NCBI RefSeq assembly: GCF_003308995.1 | Contig: NZ_QFFJ01000002.1 | Span: 3,410,001 to 3,474,000 of the forward strand | Length of the DNA stretch: 64,000 bases | Origin: Chitinophaga flava | Lineage (GTDB): Bacteria; Bacteroidota; Bacteroidia; Chitinophagales; Chitinophagaceae | Direction: 5' to 3' | In this document: positions 19,101-28,736 of the stretch, piece by piece | How positions within the stretch are numbered: the first letter of the stretch is position 1 | Layout of the letters: each line of letters begins with the position of its first letter | Position numbers and translations under genes: made by a program | The notes under the pieces: model-generated | Told to the model about the DNA's origin: nothing | The model's input: the letters and a program-made list of their open reading frames with translations, nothing else | Database searches by the model: none

Positions 19101-22100
19101 CGTGTATTCAATGTCAGGATTGGGCTCAATGAACTTTTTACCTTCGCCACGCCGGAAGAACAGGCGCAATTGATCACACAAGCTGGTAGCAACCAGTTCT
19201 GGGCCATACCGGCAACAGCTGCTTCGCCTCATTACCCACTGTCGTCTTCCCAACGAAGGTTATGGGTCCTCAGCCAGTTTGAGGATGGTAATATTGCCTA
19301 TAATGTCTCCGGCGCATTTGAATTGTCCGGAACCCTCGATAGGTCCGCTTTCTCACTGGCGCTGGAGGCGCTGACCGACCGTCATGAAATTCTAAGAACT
19401 GTTTTCAGAGAAGACGAAAATGGGGATATCAGGCAGTTTATCATTCCTCATAAAACAAGTGACAGAATACTAACCTACAGGGATATACGACAACATGCAG
19501 CACCTTCATATCTATCTGATTGTTTGCAGGAGTTGTTCCAGGCTTCCTTTGACCTTACTGTCGGTCCTCTGATCCGTGTGGCGTTATACCAGGTGGCGGA
19601 TGATAAATGGATACTGGGTTATACCATGCATCACATCATCAGTGATGCGTGGTCGATGGAGGTGATGATCAGGGAGCTGTTCGGCCTGTATAATGGATTT
19701 GTTGCGGGCGTTCCTGCCGCCTTAACGCCATTGCGTATCCAATATAAAGATTACGCAGCATGGCAACAGGAACAACTGAACGGCGCGGCCATGGAAGAGC
19801 ACAGAGCTTACTGGCTTACACAGTTTGCCGGCGACCTGCCTGTACTTAACCTGCCTGGCGACCGCACCCGTCCGGTTATGAAAACATACCGGGGTAACGC
19901 TGTACACAGGCAGCTGAACAAAAAGACGCTAAAGGGTATCAAAACATTGTGCTGGGAAGAGGGTGCAACGTTGTTTATGGGATTGCTAGCAGCTGTAAAT
20001 ACGCTTTTGTACAGGTATACCGGCCAGGAAGATATTATCGTCGGCAGCCAGATTGCAGGAAGAGAGCATGCGGACATGGAAAACCAGATAGGCATCTATT
20101 TGAATACATTGGCCCTCCGTTCGAGGTTTAGCGCATCTGACAATTACCGCGAACTGCTGGAGAAAACCCGAGAAACAGCCATGAAGGCGTATGAGCATCA
20201 GCTATTCCCCTTCGATGACCTGGTAGACTCGCTGTCGTTGCAGCATGATATGAGCCGCCATCCGCTGTTCGATGTGTCTGTTGTATTGCAGAACGCAACC
20301 CTTCATGATACGCCGCAGCAACAGCTTACAGGGCTTCGCATGCAGGAGTTTACAGGAACGGTCAATCCTGTCAGTAAATTTGATCTTGCGTTCGACTTTG
20401 CTGAAACAGGAGAAGAACTACGCGCCAGCCTGGTATATAACAGTGATATATACGATGAAAGCACAGCGGCCAGGTTACTGGCGCATCTGGAACAGTTGTT
20501 ACAGGCTGCTGTAAAAGACCCTTCTGTGGCCATCGGACAGCTTGATTATTTAAGTCCTGATGAAAAAAATAGTTTGCTGACCCTGCTGGATAATACTGCT
20601 GTAACTTATCCTGAACACAAAACAATCACCAGCCTTTTCGAAGAACAGGCTGGAAAAACGCCAGACAATATTGCCATTATATCTGAGCATACAACGTTAT
20701 CTTATCTAACCCTGAATGAAACTGCCAACCAGCTGAGTGCATTTCTGAAAGAACGCTGCAGCCTTGCAGCCGGCGACCTCGTAGCCATTAAACTGGAGAG
20801 AACGGAGTGGATGATCATCACTATCCTGGCCATACTAAAGGCGGGAGGTGCCTACGTGCCGATGGACCCGGCTTATCCTCAGGAGCGTATTGATTATATG
20901 ATGGACGATAGCCGCAGTAAACTGGCGGTCACAGATGAGTTACTGCTCCGGTTCAAAGAGGAGCAACATCAGTATAGTACAGGCAATCCGGTTCCAGCCG
21001 GCACTCCCGATAGCCTTGCTTACGTCATCTATACCTCAGGAACTACAGGTAATCCCAAAGGTGCGTTGATCACCCATAGGAATGTAGTCCGCCTGTTTAA
21101 GAATGACAGTGAACTGTTTGACTTTAATCAGGATGATGTATGGACCATGTTTCACTCTTACTGTTTTGATTTTTCTGTGTGGGAGATGTATGGCGCTTTG
21201 TTTTACGGAGGTAAATTGGTAATTGTTCCTACGGCGGCCACAAAGGACCCTGCAGCTTTTACCACATTGCTGAAACATACGGGAACGACTATATGTAATC
21301 AGACGCCTTCTTCTTTCTACAACATAGCAGAGCATATATTGGAGAATGAAGAGCTTCCGCTTAACCTGCGTTATGTGATATTCGGAGGCGAAGCACTCAG
21401 TCCGGGCAGACTTGCAGGATGGCATCAGCAGTACCCGGATGTGCGGCTGGTGAATATGTATGGTATCACTGAAACAACGGTACATGTTACCTATAAGGAA
21501 ATTACGGAGAATGAGATAGCTGCCAATATCAGCAACATAGGACGGCCTATCCCCACATTGAGCGCATATATACTGGACCAGCACCGGCAATTGGTGCCTC
21601 CGGGGGTTTGGGGTGAACTATATGTAGGCGGGGCCGGCGTGTGCAACGGATACCTCAACAGGGAGGACCTTACCCGGCAACGTTTTGTCAACAACCCGTT
21701 CCGGGAGGGAAGCCGTTTATACCGTACCGGCGACCTGGTAAAACTGACAACGGGCGGTGAAATAGTCTATGGTGGCCGCCTTGACAGACAGGTGAAAATC
21801 CGTGGATTCCGGGTGGAACTGGGAGAGATCGTCAATGTATTACAGCAGTACGAAGGAGTCGTATCGGCGGTGGTCACAGCAAGGATCGCAGCTGACGGCG
21901 ACGCAGAGCTGGTGGCCTATGTAGCCGGCGATACGGCATTACATGTTACAGACATAAAGGCTTATCTCTCCAGGCTGCTGCCTTCATTTATGCTGCCAGC
22001 CTATTATGTGGTGCTGGATGAAATTCCGCTGACGGTTAACGGTAAAGTAGACGAGAAAAAACTGCCGGACCCTGTTGCTCCGGGACTATATAACGGTAAC

Positions 22101-25100
22101 GCATATGTGCCTCCCCGTAATACAATCGAAGAAAAGCTGGTGGAGCTATGGCAGGAGGTACTGGGCAGGCCGCAGATTAGTGTGAAGGATAACTTTTTCG
22201 AACTGGGAGGGCACAGCCTGAAGGTGACCCGGCTGGGAGCAAGAATACATAAGGTATTTGATGTGAAATTGTCGCTGAATGACCTGTTCATGCATGCTGT
22301 ATTGGAAGAACAGGCGCAACTGATAGCAGGGGCGGGCCAGGATTCATTTTCCCTCATACCGGCTATTCCCCTGCAGCCACACTATCCGCTGTCCTCATCT
22401 CAGCGAAGGCTATGGATATTGAGCCAGTTCGAAGGTGGTAATGCTACATATAATATCCCCAACGTATATACGTTTTCCGGAAAACTTGATACAGTCGCAT
22501 TCCTGGAAGCCCTGGAGGCCCTTGTAGACAGGCATGAAATTCTCAGGACCGTGTTCAGGGAAGATGAGAATGGAGAGATACAGCAGTTCATAGAAGAAGG
22601 TACCGCCTTAACTGCGGGCCCATTATTTTTTGATCTGCGGATGAAAAAAGATGCGCGGTTGCAACTGACGTCATTACTGGAACAATCCGTTGGGGCACCG
22701 TTCCAGTTGGCCGCAGGGCCATTGTTCCGGGTCGCATTATACCAGCTTGAGGATGATGAATGGGTCTGCTGTACTGTGATGCACCATATTATCAGCGACG
22801 CCTGGTCAATGAATATCCTGATCAGGGAACTACTGCTGCTGTATAATGCCAGGGTAAAGGAAACACCGGATCTTCTCCCTCCTTTAAGGATACATTATAA
22901 GGATTATACCGTTTGGCAACGTGAACAGCTGAGTGGGCCTGCCCTTGAACAGGACCGGTCTTATTGGCTGGAACAATTTGCTACGGACATGCCGGTACTG
23001 GAGCTTCCTGGTGATCATGGCCGCCCCTCACAAAAAACCTATAACGGGGATATAGTGAGCTACAGGGTTCCTGCTGAGACCATCAGTGCTATCACGGCAC
23101 TGGCGCAGGAACAGGACGCTACTTTATTTATGGTACTGCTGGCGGCCGTAAATGTATTACTATACCGCCATACCGGGCAGGAAGATATTGTCATCGGTAG
23201 TCAGATCGCGGGCCGCGGACATACAGACCTGGAAGATCAGATTGGTCTTTATCTGAACACCCTGGCTTTGCGTGCCCGTTTCAAGGGAAACAACAGCTTC
23301 CGCGAACTCCTGGAGCATATACGCCAGGTTACATTAGGTGCCTACGACCATCAGCTGTATCCTTTTGACGATCTCGTGAATGAGCTGCATCTGCGGCATG
23401 ATCCGGGACGTCATCCACTGTTTGATGTATCTGTAGTCTTACAGGATGCCGTTACCGAAGGGACTTCCTGGCAGATGGAAGGAATAAGGGTGGATAATTA
23501 CGGAGATATCGAAACAAAAGTGAGCAAGTTCGATCTGGCCTTTGATTTTATAGAAGTAGGAAATGAGGTGCAGGCAAGCCTGATATATAATACTGATATA
23601 TATAGCCGGTCAACGGCATTAAGATTAGCAGGGCATTTGGAGCGACTATTGTCATCCATCACCAAGAACCCTGATTTGCCGCTGTATCAGCTGAACTACC
23701 TCGACGTTGCGGAGAAAGAACAACTGTTGCATGAATTCAATAAAACAACAGCAGAGTACCCGCGTAACAGCAATATCGTATCGCTGTTCCGGGAACAAGT
23801 CAGACGTACATCCGGCAATACAGCGTTGGTATTTGAAGACCAGCGTTATACCTATCATCAGCTGGAAGAGCTGTCAGACCGCCTGTCTGATCACCTGATA
23901 TCTTCTTATGACCTGCAGCAGGGTAGTTTTGTTGGAATACTGCTCAACCGGTCAGTGGACATGATCATCTCTATCCTGGCCGTGCTGAAGGCAGGATGCG
24001 CCTATGTTCCGATAGACCCCGAATTTCCTGTGGCCCGTCAGCTGTTTATGCTGGATGATACCGGATCGGGGCTGGTGATAACGGAGCCGGCATATGCTAC
24101 CAGCCTTGAAGATTACAAGGGAGATATTTTTATGTTCGGCGCACCGTTGCCGGAAGCAGATGGCCCGCCGGTGTTGAAGGCAAGGGAAATCCATCCTGAA
24201 AGTATAGCCTATGTGATGTACACGTCCGGCACCACCGGTATGCCGAAAGGTGTACCAGTCCTGCACAGGGGCGTGGTTAGACTGGTGCGTTCCAGCAACT
24301 TTATACAACTTACCGGAGACGAAGTGCTGTTGTCAACGGGGGCTGTATCCTTTGATGCGACCACGTTTGAATACTGGGGCATGTTATTGAACGGAGGCCG
24401 CTTGATCCTAAGCGATAAGGATACCTTGCTGGATACCGGCCAGCTGTCGGCCCTGATCAGCAGACATAAGGTAACTACCATGTGGTTTACTGCCGGCTGG
24501 CTAAACCAGCTGGTGGATAAGGATATTGATCTCTTTGAAGGAATACGGACAATAATAGCGGGAGGCGACAGGCTTTCTGCTTTACATATAGCTATGCTGC
24601 GGAAGCAGTACCCTTCTATGGAAATCATTAATGGGTATGGCCCCACAGAGAATACCACCTTCTCATTGTATTACCCTGTCGGTACGGTAGCAGAAGATAT
24701 CCCCATAGGTAGGCCTATCAGTAACAGTACAGCGTATATCCTGGACGACTATACGCAGTTGTGTGGTATCGGAATCACCGGGGAGATATATGTAGGTGGT
24801 GATGGCCTGGCAGCCGGCTACCTGAACAACCTCGCACTCACTGCAGAAAAATTTATTCCACATCCTTATATGCCAGGCGAGCAACTGTATAAAACCGGCG
24901 ACCTTGGCCGATTGCTGCCGGATGGCAATATTGTGTTCATCGGAAGAAAAGACAGCCAGGTGAAGATCCGGGGATACCGGGTGGAAACAGGAGAGGTGGA
25001 AAGCGTTATCCGCCGGTATGCACAGGTAGAGAATGTGGTAGTAGTAGCAAGACCCGGTAGCGATGGAGACAAGCTCCTGGTAGCCTACGTCGTAAGCCAT

Positions 25101-28100
25101 GAAACGTTGGAGACAGCAGACCTGCGGTCTTACCTCAGGAATATCCTCCCCGTTCATATGATACCGGCTTATTTCGTCCAACTGGAGCAATTGCCTTTAA
25201 ACACCAACGGAAAAGTGGACAGAGCTGCATTACCCGATCCACATGAACTGGAAGTATCAACCGGCGTGGTGTATGTAGCACCGCGTAATGAAACGGAGAG
25301 AAAGCTGGTGCATATCTGGGAGGAAGTGCTGGAGGTGGAGAATGTGGGAGTTAAGGACAACTTCTTTGATCTGGGTGGCCACAGCCTGAAAGCTATCCGT
25401 GTGATCAGCCAGATACATAAGGTGTTTAATGTGAAACTGCCATTGAAGGATTTGTTTGCCCACCTTGTGCTGGAAGAACAAGCCGGTTTGATAGATCAGG
25501 CAGGAAAATCCGCCTTCGTGGGGATAGCGCCGGTGGAGGAGCAGCCGGATTATGTATTGTCTTCTTCCCAGCGCCGCCTGTGGGTGCTCAGCCAGTTTGA
25601 AGACAGTAACATCGCATACAATATGCCGGGAGTATATGTATTCAATGGAATGCTGGACCAGCAGGCATTAACACTGGCATTTGATACTTTGATTGCCAGG
25701 CATGAAATACTCAGAACTGTATTCCGGGAAGACGAACATGGAACTGCCCGACAAGTGGTCTGTACGCCGGAAGAATCAGGGTTCCTGTTTTCCTATACTG
25801 ATTTGCGGCAGGATGCTGAACCGGAAACAGCCCTGAAGAAATTACTGGAAGATGCGGCTATCCAACCCTTCGACTTGTCATCAGGGCCGTTATTGAGGGC
25901 TGGCCTCTTCCGGTTATCGGAACACAGATGGGTGCTGAGTTATGTAATGCACCATATTATCAGCGATGGCTGGTCTATGAATATCCTGATAAATGAATTA
26001 TCCGAATACTATCAGGGATATCTGAACGGTACATTCACCAAGCCAGAGCCCCTGAAGATACAATACCGGGACTATGCCGTATGGCAACAGGAGCAGTTGT
26101 CAGGAACCACGCTCGGACAACATCGCTCTTACTGGTTGAAACAGTTTGAAGGCACATTGCCGGTACTGGCTTTCCCTGGAGATCATACACGACCTGTTAT
26201 TAAAACATATAATGGTGATATCGTTACTGTGACCATCAATGAAGAAATCACCAGCGGGATCAAAAAACTGAGTGGTCAGCATGGAGGCACTTTGTTCATG
26301 GGATTGCTGGCAGCGGTGAATGTCTTGTTGTTCAGGTATACAGAACAGGAAGATATTATTATCGGCACTCCTATAGCCGGGCGTGATCATGCCGATATTG
26401 CGAACCAGATAGGTTTTTATGTAAACACACTGGCATTGCGTACAGCATTTAAAGGAACCGGCAGTTATGTGGATCTGTTGAATAATGTCAGGGAGATTAC
26501 CCTGGGTGCTTATGAACATCAGGTTTATCCTTTTGATGAGTTGGTGGAGGCATTACAGCTGCAGCATGATATGGGCCGTCATCCTTTGTTTGATACAGTG
26601 GTTGCCGTACAGAATAACGGTAGTGACTATACGGGATGGAACGCGCAGTCCGGTTTATCCAGTGTCAGCGAGTATGAAACAGGTGCGCTTCCTGTCAGCA
26701 AGTTCGATTGGCAGCTCACCTTTATAGAAACAGGAGACGTATTGCAGCTAGGCATTACTTACAACACCGATATATATAACCGGTCAACAGCATTAAGACT
26801 AGCAGCTCACCTGGAGCGGCTGCTGTCATCCATCATAAAAAATCCTGATCTACCATTATATCAACTGGAATATCTGGGCGATGCGGAGAAAGAACAACTG
26901 TTGCATGAATTCAATAGAACAACAGTGGAGTATCCGCGTAACAGCAATATCGTATCCCTGTTCCGTGAACAGGCAAGGCGTACCCCCACCAATACTGCAC
27001 TGGTATTCGAAGACCAGCATTATACCTATCATCAGCTGGAAGAACTGTCAGACCACCTGTCTGACCACCTGATATCTTCTTATGACTTGCAGCAGGGCGG
27101 TTTTGTAGGAATCCTGCTCAACCGGTCAGCGGATATGCTCATCTCTATCCTGGCCGTGCTGAAGGCAGGATGCGCCTATGTTCCGATAGACCCCGAATTT
27201 CCTGTGGCCAGTCAGCTGTTTATGCTGAATGATACCGGATCGGGGCTGGTGATAACGGAGCCGGCATATGCCGCCGGCCTTGAAGATTACAAGGGAGATG
27301 TTTTCATATTCGGCGCGCCGTTGTCTGAAGCAGATGACATACCAGTGTCGAAGGTACGGGAAATACATCCAGAAGATATTGCCTATGTAATGTACACGTC
27401 TGGTACCACTGGTATGCCGAAAGGAGTATCAGTTCTGCACAGAGGCGTGGTTAGACTGGTACGTTCCAGCAACTTCATACAACTTACCGGAGATGAAGTA
27501 CTGTTGTCAACGGGGGCTGTATCCTTTGATGCAACCACGTTTGAATACTGGAGCATGTTATTGAACGGAGGTCGTTTAATCCTAAGCGATAAGGATACTT
27601 TACTGGATACCGGCCAGCTGTCGGCCCTGATCAGCAGACATAAGGTAACTACCATGTGGTTTACTGCCGGTTGGCTAAATCAGCTGGTGGATAAGGATAT
27701 TGGTCTCTTTGAAGGAATACGGACAATAATAGCGGGCGGCGACAGGCTTTCTGCTTCACATATAACTATGCTGCGGAAGCAGTACCCTTCTATGGAGATC
27801 GTCAATGGGTATGGTCCTACAGAGAATACCACATTCTCATTGTGTTACACCGTGGGCACAGTAGCAGAAGATATTCCCATCGGCAGGCCTGTCAGCAACA
27901 GTACCGCTTATATCCTGGACGACTATACGCAGTTATGTGGTATCGGTATCACCGGGGAGATATATGTAGGTGGTGATGGCCTGGCCGCCGGCTACCTGAA
28001 CAACCCGCTGCTTACAGCTGAAAAATTTATTCCGCACCCTTACAAGCCTGGCGAACAACTATATAAAACCGGCGACCTTGGCCGCTTGCTGCCGGATGGC

Positions 28101-28736
28101 AACATCTTGTTTGTTGGAAGAAAAGACAATCAGGTCAAGGTCCGGGGATATCGCGTGGAATTGGCCGAGATAGAAAATGCCCTGCAAACCTATGCTCCTG
28201 TAAATGAAGCAGCGGTGGTAGCCAGGACGGATAAATACGGTGAGAAGGTCCTCATAGCCTACCTGGTGGCCGGCGGGGCGCTGGATGTAATCAGCCTGAG
28301 AACATACCTGGTTAGCTATTTGCCACTACATATGGTGCCTGCTCATTTTGTTCAGCTGGAGGAGTTCCCGCTGAATGCCAACGGGAAAGTGGATAGGAAA
28401 GCATTGCCGGATCCTGAAGAGGCCGGGCTACATACAGGAATTGAATATGTGGCGCCACGTAATGAAACAGAAGAAAAATTACTGTTGATCTGGCAGGAAA
28501 TCCTGAGCCGAAACAAAATAAGCGTAAAGGATAATTTTTTCGAACTGGGAGGACACAGTATTAAGGCAACCCGGCTTATAGGCCATATACACAACGTTTT
28601 TGGGGTAAGTGTGAACATTCGTGAGGTTTTCAGAAGCCCCACCATAGAAGGAATGAGCGATCTTATCAGGGCTGATAAATGGGTTGGCCAATCAGTAAAT
28701 GCTAATGGAAAAAGCAGAAACACTATTGAAATATGA
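16080..28736 (+). CDS. NRPS, four modules: C6-A6-T6-C7-A7-T7-C8-A8-T8-C9-A9-T9
   Basis: Four-module NRPS of 4218 residues. It begins directly with a C domain of the D-donor type (YPLSPLQEGLYFH), as expected after the E domain of the preceding protein. The first residues can serve as a COM acceptor. Carrier serines are 996, 2046, 3102 and 4160. A6 reads DATKVGEVG plus Lys (Asn/Asp class, most like Asn). A7 reads DFWNIGMVH plus Lys (Thr). A8 and A9 read DAFWIGGTF plus Lys (Val). The first three C domains have HHxxxDA instead of HHxxxDG; C9 has the usual Gly. A8 and A9 regions are DNA repeats 3174 bases apart. The C-terminal tail (NTIEI) fits a beta-strand docking motif. The start overlaps the previous stop and the stop overlaps the next start by ATGA, so translation is probably coupled. 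Predicted contribution: Asn-Thr-Val-Val. Confidence 0.97.
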   Translation: MIENVYPLSPLQEGLYFHWLSAPDSQAYLMQQSYQLKGKLNVNLLRSSYQELVSRHAALRTFFTQELGPQVLQVVRKEAEAVFTYKNIAGDSTFSAEQYKRADREKGFNLHAGSQMRLTVLESDNDTYEFIWSFHHILMDAWCVGILIQEFFKIYSCLLNNIRPSLARVYPYSGYIEWLMKTDRKNSLSYWNHYLDGFDTRSSLPRLSAHTRQEQADSEYAFSLSADISSSIKTFCTREEVTENTFFQSVWAILLSRYNDSNDVVFGSVVSGRSGEVRGMEEMIGLFINTIPVRVQLENDSSVRTLLRDVQQRSVEGLKHHYIQLAELQSAGQPLFDHILQFQNVPTQMRTQDLTGGLSLVESTAVGYNTFGFTCIIVPGETTGINFQYSALSFDRTIVGQIGEHLVNLIRQILEQPTAAISALTLLTEVEQEKILTDFNDTDTPPLPFKTILDLFKKQALNRPAHTALIHEKETLTYKELDEQSDRLANYLLANHRVAADERIGIMLDRSALMIVSILGVLKAGAAYVPVDPSYPEKRKAFMMSDAGIDLLITQSDYLFELTYYKGKIFAADIQSEGLKPVAELDAPPVRPEQLAYVIYTSGSTGNPKGVMVEHGNLLNYLLNNKTSYIGDDENVTGSYIHLSYTFDASLTAIFMPLLHGRSVVIAENGPATVFNDTLFRQYAPYDFIKLTPIHMQLLETAMQSNSSMQWARRLVLGGEALQSGHISFLAEMGQDVEIINEYGPTEATVGCTTYSFRSVDTAIFRQDISIGKPIDNTRIYILDSTGRVVPVGVTGELCVAGAGVARGYLNQQELTARKFVPDPFREGVRMYRTGDAGRWLPDGNIEYKGRVDDQVKIHGYRIEPGEIEHALQLHPQIRSAVVIVTTNNAGDKVLAAYVTSMTAIVSADIQAYLSTILPDYMVPRYIIQLEELPVTSNGKVDRKQLPALSYIEDITAAYVAPGNETEEKLVMIWEEILGKKPIGIKDNFFDLGGHSLKATRLAAQLHRVFNVRIGLNELFTFATPEEQAQLITQAGSNQFWAIPATAASPHYPLSSSQRRLWVLSQFEDGNIAYNVSGAFELSGTLDRSAFSLALEALTDRHEILRTVFREDENGDIRQFIIPHKTSDRILTYRDIRQHAAPSYLSDCLQELFQASFDLTVGPLIRVALYQVADDKWILGYTMHHIISDAWSMEVMIRELFGLYNGFVAGVPAALTPLRIQYKDYAAWQQEQLNGAAMEEHRAYWLTQFAGDLPVLNLPGDRTRPVMKTYRGNAVHRQLNKKTLKGIKTLCWEEGATLFMGLLAAVNTLLYRYTGQEDIIVGSQIAGREHADMENQIGIYLNTLALRSRFSASDNYRELLEKTRETAMKAYEHQLFPFDDLVDSLSLQHDMSRHPLFDVSVVLQNATLHDTPQQQLTGLRMQEFTGTVNPVSKFDLAFDFAETGEELRASLVYNSDIYDESTAARLLAHLEQLLQAAVKDPSVAIGQLDYLSPDEKNSLLTLLDNTAVTYPEHKTITSLFEEQAGKTPDNIAIISEHTTLSYLTLNETANQLSAFLKERCSLAAGDLVAIKLERTEWMIITILAILKAGGAYVPMDPAYPQERIDYMMDDSRSKLAVTDELLLRFKEEQHQYSTGNPVPAGTPDSLAYVIYTSGTTGNPKGALITHRNVVRLFKNDSELFDFNQDDVWTMFHSYCFDFSVWEMYGALFYGGKLVIVPTAATKDPAAFTTLLKHTGTTICNQTPSSFYNIAEHILENEELPLNLRYVIFGGEALSPGRLAGWHQQYPDVRLVNMYGITETTVHVTYKEITENEIAANISNIGRPIPTLSAYILDQHRQLVPPGVWGELYVGGAGVCNGYLNREDLTRQRFVNNPFREGSRLYRTGDLVKLTTGGEIVYGGRLDRQVKIRGFRVELGEIVNVLQQYEGVVSAVVTARIAADGDAELVAYVAGDTALHVTDIKAYLSRLLPSFMLPAYYVVLDEIPLTVNGKVDEKKLPDPVAPGLYNGNAYVPPRNTIEEKLVELWQEVLGRPQISVKDNFFELGGHSLKVTRLGARIHKVFDVKLSLNDLFMHAVLEEQAQLIAGAGQDSFSLIPAIPLQPHYPLSSSQRRLWILSQFEGGNATYNIPNVYTFSGKLDTVAFLEALEALVDRHEILRTVFREDENGEIQQFIEEGTALTAGPLFFDLRMKKDARLQLTSLLEQSVGAPFQLAAGPLFRVALYQLEDDEWVCCTVMHHIISDAWSMNILIRELLLLYNARVKETPDLLPPLRIHYKDYTVWQREQLSGPALEQDRSYWLEQFATDMPVLELPGDHGRPSQKTYNGDIVSYRVPAETISAITALAQEQDATLFMVLLAAVNVLLYRHTGQEDIVIGSQIAGRGHTDLEDQIGLYLNTLALRARFKGNNSFRELLEHIRQVTLGAYDHQLYPFDDLVNELHLRHDPGRHPLFDVSVVLQDAVTEGTSWQMEGIRVDNYGDIETKVSKFDLAFDFIEVGNEVQASLIYNTDIYSRSTALRLAGHLERLLSSITKNPDLPLYQLNYLDVAEKEQLLHEFNKTTAEYPRNSNIVSLFREQVRRTSGNTALVFEDQRYTYHQLEELSDRLSDHLISSYDLQQGSFVGILLNRSVDMIISILAVLKAGCAYVPIDPEFPVARQLFMLDDTGSGLVITEPAYATSLEDYKGDIFMFGAPLPEADGPPVLKAREIHPESIAYVMYTSGTTGMPKGVPVLHRGVVRLVRSSNFIQLTGDEVLLSTGAVSFDATTFEYWGMLLNGGRLILSDKDTLLDTGQLSALISRHKVTTMWFTAGWLNQLVDKDIDLFEGIRTIIAGGDRLSALHIAMLRKQYPSMEIINGYGPTENTTFSLYYPVGTVAEDIPIGRPISNSTAYILDDYTQLCGIGITGEIYVGGDGLAAGYLNNLALTAEKFIPHPYMPGEQLYKTGDLGRLLPDGNIVFIGRKDSQVKIRGYRVETGEVESVIRRYAQVENVVVVARPGSDGDKLLVAYVVSHETLETADLRSYLRNILPVHMIPAYFVQLEQLPLNTNGKVDRAALPDPHELEVSTGVVYVAPRNETERKLVHIWEEVLEVENVGVKDNFFDLGGHSLKAIRVISQIHKVFNVKLPLKDLFAHLVLEEQAGLIDQAGKSAFVGIAPVEEQPDYVLSSSQRRLWVLSQFEDSNIAYNMPGVYVFNGMLDQQALTLAFDTLIARHEILRTVFREDEHGTARQVVCTPEESGFLFSYTDLRQDAEPETALKKLLEDAAIQPFDLSSGPLLRAGLFRLSEHRWVLSYVMHHIISDGWSMNILINELSEYYQGYLNGTFTKPEPLKIQYRDYAVWQQEQLSGTTLGQHRSYWLKQFEGTLPVLAFPGDHTRPVIKTYNGDIVTVTINEEITSGIKKLSGQHGGTLFMGLLAAVNVLLFRYTEQEDIIIGTPIAGRDHADIANQIGFYVNTLALRTAFKGTGSYVDLLNNVREITLGAYEHQVYPFDELVEALQLQHDMGRHPLFDTVVAVQNNGSDYTGWNAQSGLSSVSEYETGALPVSKFDWQLTFIETGDVLQLGITYNTDIYNRSTALRLAAHLERLLSSIIKNPDLPLYQLEYLGDAEKEQLLHEFNRTTVEYPRNSNIVSLFREQARRTPTNTALVFEDQHYTYHQLEELSDHLSDHLISSYDLQQGGFVGILLNRSADMLISILAVLKAGCAYVPIDPEFPVASQLFMLNDTGSGLVITEPAYAAGLEDYKGDVFIFGAPLSEADDIPVSKVREIHPEDIAYVMYTSGTTGMPKGVSVLHRGVVRLVRSSNFIQLTGDEVLLSTGAVSFDATTFEYWSMLLNGGRLILSDKDTLLDTGQLSALISRHKVTTMWFTAGWLNQLVDKDIGLFEGIRTIIAGGDRLSASHITMLRKQYPSMEIVNGYGPTENTTFSLCYTVGTVAEDIPIGRPVSNSTAYILDDYTQLCGIGITGEIYVGGDGLAAGYLNNPLLTAEKFIPHPYKPGEQLYKTGDLGRLLPDGNILFVGRKDNQVKVRGYRVELAEIENALQTYAPVNEAAVVARTDKYGEKVLIAYLVAGGALDVISLRTYLVSYLPLHMVPAHFVQLEEFPLNANGKVDRKALPDPEEAGLHTGIEYVAPRNETEEKLLLIWQEILSRNKISVKDNFFELGGHSIKATRLIGHIHNVFGVSVNIREVFRSPTIEGMSDLIRADKWVGQSVNANGKSRNTIEI
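23590..24990 (+). repeat. Direct repeat, Val-type A domain, copy 1 (A8)
   Basis: Pairs with 26764-28164 at an offset of 3174 bases. Similarity starts near the end of the preceding C domain and fades after the KVRGYRVE region. Confidence 0.85.
26764..28164 (+). repeat. Direct repeat, Val-type A domain, copy 2 (A9)
   Basis: Second copy of 23590-24990, with the same ten specificity residues. Confidence 0.85.
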
